41,396 nucleotides of DNA from Ferrovum sp. GTDB lineage: Bacteria; Pseudomonadota; Gammaproteobacteria; Burkholderiales; Ferrovaceae. The stretch spans positions 1 to 41,396 of the forward strand of contig DAIDKJ010000001.1 in the NCBI GenBank assembly GCA_027450105.1, given 5' to 3'. A program made the translations under genes and the position numbers. The notes under the pieces are model-generated. The model saw only the letters and a list, made by a program, of their open reading frames with translations. It had not been told where the DNA came from and did not search any database. Positions 41,044-41,396 of this stretch are shown piece by piece. Positions within the stretch are counted from its first letter, which is position 1. Each line of letters opens with the position of its first letter.

Positions 41044-41396
41044 CAGCGATTGGTCTCATGCGGTGCGCGGGCCAATCGGACGGCATTGAGGGTGGCGCTG
41101 GCATCGGGAAGAGAGGAATTGACCGTGATGTTCGTCAATTGAGACAAGGTAGCAAGAGCGTTTTGTACGGATTTATCCGTGCGATCGAAATAGCGGTTCA
41201 GCCAGGCGGTTGCGGCGATCAGATCCGACTTGTAACTGGTTTGATTGCGCGACAGGGCACCCAGACGCGCGGACATGAGGCGTAACTTGAGGTTTTCACG
41301 CAGAAAAAAAGCCTGATCCGGGGTGAGCAGAGGGAGTTCCGGGGTATCCATCCGGCGGATCTGGACCGCCTTGCCCAGTTCCATGGCCAGATCATG
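41043..41396 (-). CDS. hemX: HemX protein, C-terminal part (cut by window end)
   Basis: The last 117 or so residues of HemX, a single-pass membrane protein in the hemCDXY group. Older annotations call it a uroporphyrinogen-III methyltransferase, but the HemX family lacks that catalytic domain. The recognisable block is LLTPDQAFFLRENLKLRLMS, followed by ARLGALSRNQTSYKSDLIAA. The frame is open to base 41396, so the real start lies beyond the window. The TGA at 41043-41045 overlaps the hemY ATG. Confidence 0.9.
   Translation of the reverse strand, partial: HDLAMELGKAVQIRRMDTPELPLLTPDQAFFLRENLKLRLMSARLGALSRNQTSYKSDLIAATAWLNRYFDRTDKSVQNALATLSQLTNITVNSSLPDASATLNAVRLARAPHETNR

Noticed and set aside
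1..41396. CRISPR array, insertion sequence, prophage or rRNA genes
   Set aside because: No regularly spaced repeats, transposase, phage structural gene or rRNA-like sequence was seen anywhere in the window.

Overview
The window looks like chromosomal DNA of a Gram-negative proteobacterium, most probably a betaproteobacterium. Three gene blocks point that way: topA-smg-dprA divergent from def-fmt-rsmB-DUF4390-ntrY-ntrX, aroQ-accB-accC-prmA, and hemX-hemY. The many extracytoplasmic proteins (c-type cytochrome, lipoprotein phosphoesterase, TonB system) show an outer membrane. I cannot fix the genus. An acidophile or chemolithotroph such as Ferrovum is only a guess. There are no phage genes, transposases, integrases or CRISPR arrays.

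Layout. 1-2.8 kb, minus: dprA, smg and topA (truncated by the window edge). 2.9-9.6 kb, plus: a tightly overlapping housekeeping and signalling operon (def, fmt, rsmB, DUF4390 protein, ntrY, ntrX) behind a clear TATAAT box. 9.6-17.4 kb: a surface-glycan cluster with a GT9-GT4 fusion glycosyltransferase, two GT2 enzymes, a second GT9 heptosyltransferase, an acyltransferase-3 protein and an O-antigen ligase/polymerase-like protein. The last two are visibly AT-richer than their surroundings. 17.5-20.2 kb, minus: an exported alpha/beta hydrolase and a 2Fe-2S flavin reductase. 20.2-27.1 kb, plus: an SDR protein, aroQ, accB-accC (start of fatty-acid synthesis), prmA, gcvH, tpx, a PfkB kinase and a PlsC-type acyltransferase. 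27-28.4 kb, minus: apaH and a cytochrome c. 28.6-33.9 kb: a lipoprotein phosphoesterase behind a possibly structured leader, an MFS carrier, a SpeE-like protein and two small membrane proteins (DUF202, COG4705-like). 34-39.6 kb: a self-contained TonB island, exbB-exbD-tonB divergent from a TonB-dependent receptor, followed by an outer-membrane barrel protein and an AhpD-like protein. 39.7-41.4 kb, minus: tRNA-Arg(CCG), hemY and part of hemX.

How the genes fit together. The glycan cluster would extend and decorate LPS core or O-chain and attach polymer. The NtrY/NtrX pair just upstream is a sensor kinase and a regulator whose ATPase domain has lost its key motifs. The TonB island carries its own energising complex and one receptor, with no inner-membrane transporter beside it, so its substrate is unknown. 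The most unusual items are the GT9-GT4 fusion, the motif-less NtrX, the DprA without its N-terminal domain, the candidate leader RNA before the phosphoesterase, and the TonB island. None proves a new system on its own.
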